This document shows, piece after piece, positions 4,395-6,146 of a stretch of 6,146 nucleotides of DNA. The stretch is taken from positions 12,906 to 19,051 of the forward strand of contig DBAE01000209.1 in NCBI GenBank assembly GCA_002291495.1. The letters run 5' to 3'. Position 1 is the first letter of the stretch; every line of letters starts with the position of its first letter. Position numbers and translations under genes: made by a program. The notes under the pieces were generated by a model. The model ran no database searches and was not told the DNA's origin. It saw only the letters and a list, made by a program, of their open reading frames with translations. The stretch is from Bacteriovoracaceae bacterium UBA1018. Its GTDB lineage: Bacteria; Bdellovibrionota; UBA1018.

Positions 4395-6146
4395 AAAAAG
4401 CATCCATTCCTCATCTTTTTATCGGCAATCCTTATTCTGAGTTTTTCAGTGATCGCTTTTATTCAGAGTCAAAGCTTTGCGCGTATTTTGAAGCGGGTGG
4501 CCGCGCAATACATTCCGAAAGATCTTGGAATTCAGGGTGACTTTACTGACCTGTCAGTACGAATGTTTCCACCCGGAATATCTCTTAAGAATGCTAAAGT
4601 CATTCTGGCACAGAAAAATGCGCTGGATCTCCCGGCTGACTCCCACATTCAGGCCGAGCGAATCGACCTTGGTTTTCTTCCGGTTCAAATGCTTTCCGGA
4701 AATATCCGAATTCACAAAGTGACGATCTATAAGGGAGACGTTCAGCTTAATCTTAATCCGATCGTCCAGAAGAAAACTAAGCAAGCAAAGTTTAAGCTCG
4801 ATTGGGATGAGTTGATTCATATCAGAACTGATGCAATTGCTCTGGAAGAGACGCACGTTAGTCTGAATATCCCTCAAGATGAGATCTCATTGCAGGTCTT
4901 AGCCAAAGAAGTACAGATCTCTCGAAATGGGGCGTGGTCCAAACGAAAAAAAGCTCAGTATAAGATCCAAGTGGATCTTAGCGATATTAAGACCGAGCTA
5001 CCGACTAAGTGGAAAGTGCCGAAAGATATTTCATCCATCGTGATGACGGCAGACTTCGCAAAAGAAGGTTTGAAGATCGAAACACTTTCAATTCAAAGAC
5101 CAGGTTTCGATTTAAAAGGAAAAGGTATTTTAAAAGGTGATCTGCTTGACCCGAAAGGTTTAGTGACCGAGGGCGAAGTTGCATTTACGAGCGATCTCTC
5201 TCCACTCCTTGAGTATGCTTTCGAAAAGAAACAAGGGGCTTTGCCGCAAGGTTTGCTGTCGTTTCAAGGTAAAGTGCATGGAGAGATTGATCGTCCTAAT
5301 TCAATTCGAGCAGATGGAAACCTGCAGCTTCGTGACTTTAGATACAAAGAGTATGTGGCAGACTCCCTGGATGCGAATGGTGCATGGAGTGGCAAAGATC
5401 TCACGATCAAAAAGCTCGTGATCAGTTCTAAGCATCAAGAGCGAAAAGGAAGTTCACAGCCAGGCAGTGGCGGTAAGATTGAAGCTGGACCTTTTAAGGT
5501 CAATCTAGATTCTCGTGAGGCCGTCTCCGTTCCTGTAACTTTGACTCAGGCTCATATCCACTGGTTGGCCGCACCTGTTCTGAGTGCCGTGTATCCATTG
5601 GATTTGAGACTTACGGGTTCGACTCAAGCCGTGTTCAAGCCGGCAGCCTCAAAGAAAGATGACTGGAATTTGAAAGCAAACCTCGACTGGAAGGTTGAGA
5701 AGTTTCAACTCGATAATCAAAAGCTAGGGCAAGTTAAGCCGCAACATAAGATCTTAGAGATTCCGTTCTTCACCTTGCGCGGTGGCTTTTCGGTCAATTC
5801 GCAAATGTTAAAACCCGAACAACTCGTGGCTTCAGTCAACAAGACTAAGCTTGAGCTCAATGGAAAAATTGATTTTAAGCAAGGGTTTGATTTTACCGGA
5901 GTAGGACCAGTCGATTTGGCTGAAGTCGGAAAGATAGCTGAAAAAGAGATCCGAGGCGAAGGCACGCTCAAGGCACATGTTCATGGGCCTACCTCTAAGA
6001 TCGTTTTAGATTTTGATACCGACCTTAAAAATGCGTATTACCTCAGGCTAAAGCTAGGGACTGTGAAGGGCCGAATTACTTGGGATGACGATCCAAATTA
6101 TCTCCGATTTACGAGGATGGAGCTCAATCGTGCAAATGGGTCACTC
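4389..6146 (+). CDS. AsmA/TamB-like inner-membrane-anchored envelope protein (3' truncated by window edge)
   Basis: The frame from GTG 4389 stays open for 586 codons to the right edge with no stop; its end lies outside. GTG is supported by AGGAGG 9 nt upstream. Residues 1-5 are basic, 7-25 form one hydrophobic helix (FLIFLSAILILSFSVIAFI), and the rest is soluble-looking and mostly beta, so the bulk should lie in the periplasm. The N-terminal pattern fits the AsmA family: an IQGDFTDLSVRMFPPGISLKNAKV segment (about 48-71), then ERIDLGFLPVQMLSGNIRIHKVTIYKGDVQL (about 90-120), mirroring the AsmA 'G-D-L...P-G-L...' and 'L-P-L-L-S-G-x-I-x-I' pattern. Alternating short strands with repeated GKG/GxL units fit the long beta groove of AsmA/TamB/YhdP proteins, which are thought to carry lipids between membranes. 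Which subfamily it belongs to cannot be settled without the C-terminus. It follows the TPR gene by 5 nt. A Pro-Pro-Gly occurs at residues 61-63. Confidence 0.85.
   Translation, partial: MSKKHPFLIFLSAILILSFSVIAFIQSQSFARILKRVAAQYIPKDLGIQGDFTDLSVRMFPPGISLKNAKVILAQKNALDLPADSHIQAERIDLGFLPVQMLSGNIRIHKVTIYKGDVQLNLNPIVQKKTKQAKFKLDWDELIHIRTDAIALEETHVSLNIPQDEISLQVLAKEVQISRNGAWSKRKKAQYKIQVDLSDIKTELPTKWKVPKDISSIVMTADFAKEGLKIETLSIQRPGFDLKGKGILKGDLLDPKGLVTEGEVAFTSDLSPLLEYAFEKKQGALPQGLLSFQGKVHGEIDRPNSIRADGNLQLRDFRYKEYVADSLDANGAWSGKDLTIKKLVISSKHQERKGSSQPGSGGKIEAGPFKVNLDSREAVSVPVTLTQAHIHWLAAPVLSAVYPLDLRLTGSTQAVFKPAASKKDDWNLKANLDWKVEKFQLDNQKLGQVKPQHKILEIPFFTLRGGFSVNSQMLKPEQLVASVNKTKLELNGKIDFKQGFDFTGVGPVDLAEVGKIAEKEIRGEGTLKAHVHGPTSKIVLDFDTDLKNAYYLRLKLGTVKGRITWDDDPNYLRFTRMELNRANGSL

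Noticed and set aside
4554..4877. 107-codon minus-strand frame, and plus-strand frames at 4525-4722 and 5179-5421
   Set aside because: All lie inside the continuous 586-codon asmA-like frame, which has a strong SD, a membrane anchor and a family-like N-terminus. The smaller frames are shadows.
5113..5145. Short direct repeat TTTAAAAGG in the asmA-like gene
   Set aside because: It encodes the similar peptides LKGKG and LKGDL within a beta-repeat protein; too short to be a mobile or regulatory repeat.

Overview
The window reads as one continuous plus-strand gene train from a Gram-negative bacterium. In order it holds: the 3' end of a secretin (probably the type IV pilus secretin PilQ), a small TPR protein, elongation factor P (efp), biotin carboxyl carrier protein (accB), biotin carboxylase (accC), a second TPR protein with an acidic disordered N-terminus, and the first 586 codons of an AsmA/TamB-like envelope protein that runs off the right edge. 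I see no RNA genes, mobile elements, CRISPR arrays or intrinsic terminators. Protein style, moderate base composition and the order secretin - (TPR) - efp - accB - accC fit a deltaproteobacterium in the old sense. Bdellovibrionota is my best guess, but this rests on recalled neighbourhoods, not on a search.

Region by region: 1-183 is the secretin tail. 184-216 is a short leader with a near-perfect Shine-Dalgarno (SD) sequence. 217-846 is a three-repeat TPR protein. 847-927 is the largest intergenic gap (81 nt); its last 24 nt form a perfect 9-bp inverted repeat ending exactly at the efp start codon. efp and accB overlap by 23 nt. accB and accC are separated by 7 nt if the upstream accC start is used. 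accC and the second TPR gene are 10 nt apart. The second TPR gene and the asmA-like gene are 5 nt apart. This packing suggests one transcript with translational coupling.

Functionally, AccB and AccC are two of the four parts of acetyl-CoA carboxylase, which makes malonyl-CoA for fatty acid synthesis; accA and accD must lie elsewhere. EF-P relieves ribosomes stalled at consecutive prolines. The secretin builds the outer-membrane pilus pore, and AsmA/TamB-type proteins act in moving lipids across the envelope or in outer-membrane homeostasis. The theme is envelope building plus a translation factor.

I did not find a convincing new biological system; the gene content is ordinary. The best non-routine signal is a set of inverted repeats at translation starts. 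The strongest is the efp hairpin, which pairs its only SD-like sequence and coincides with a nine-codon mini-ORF whose stop overlaps the efp ATG.
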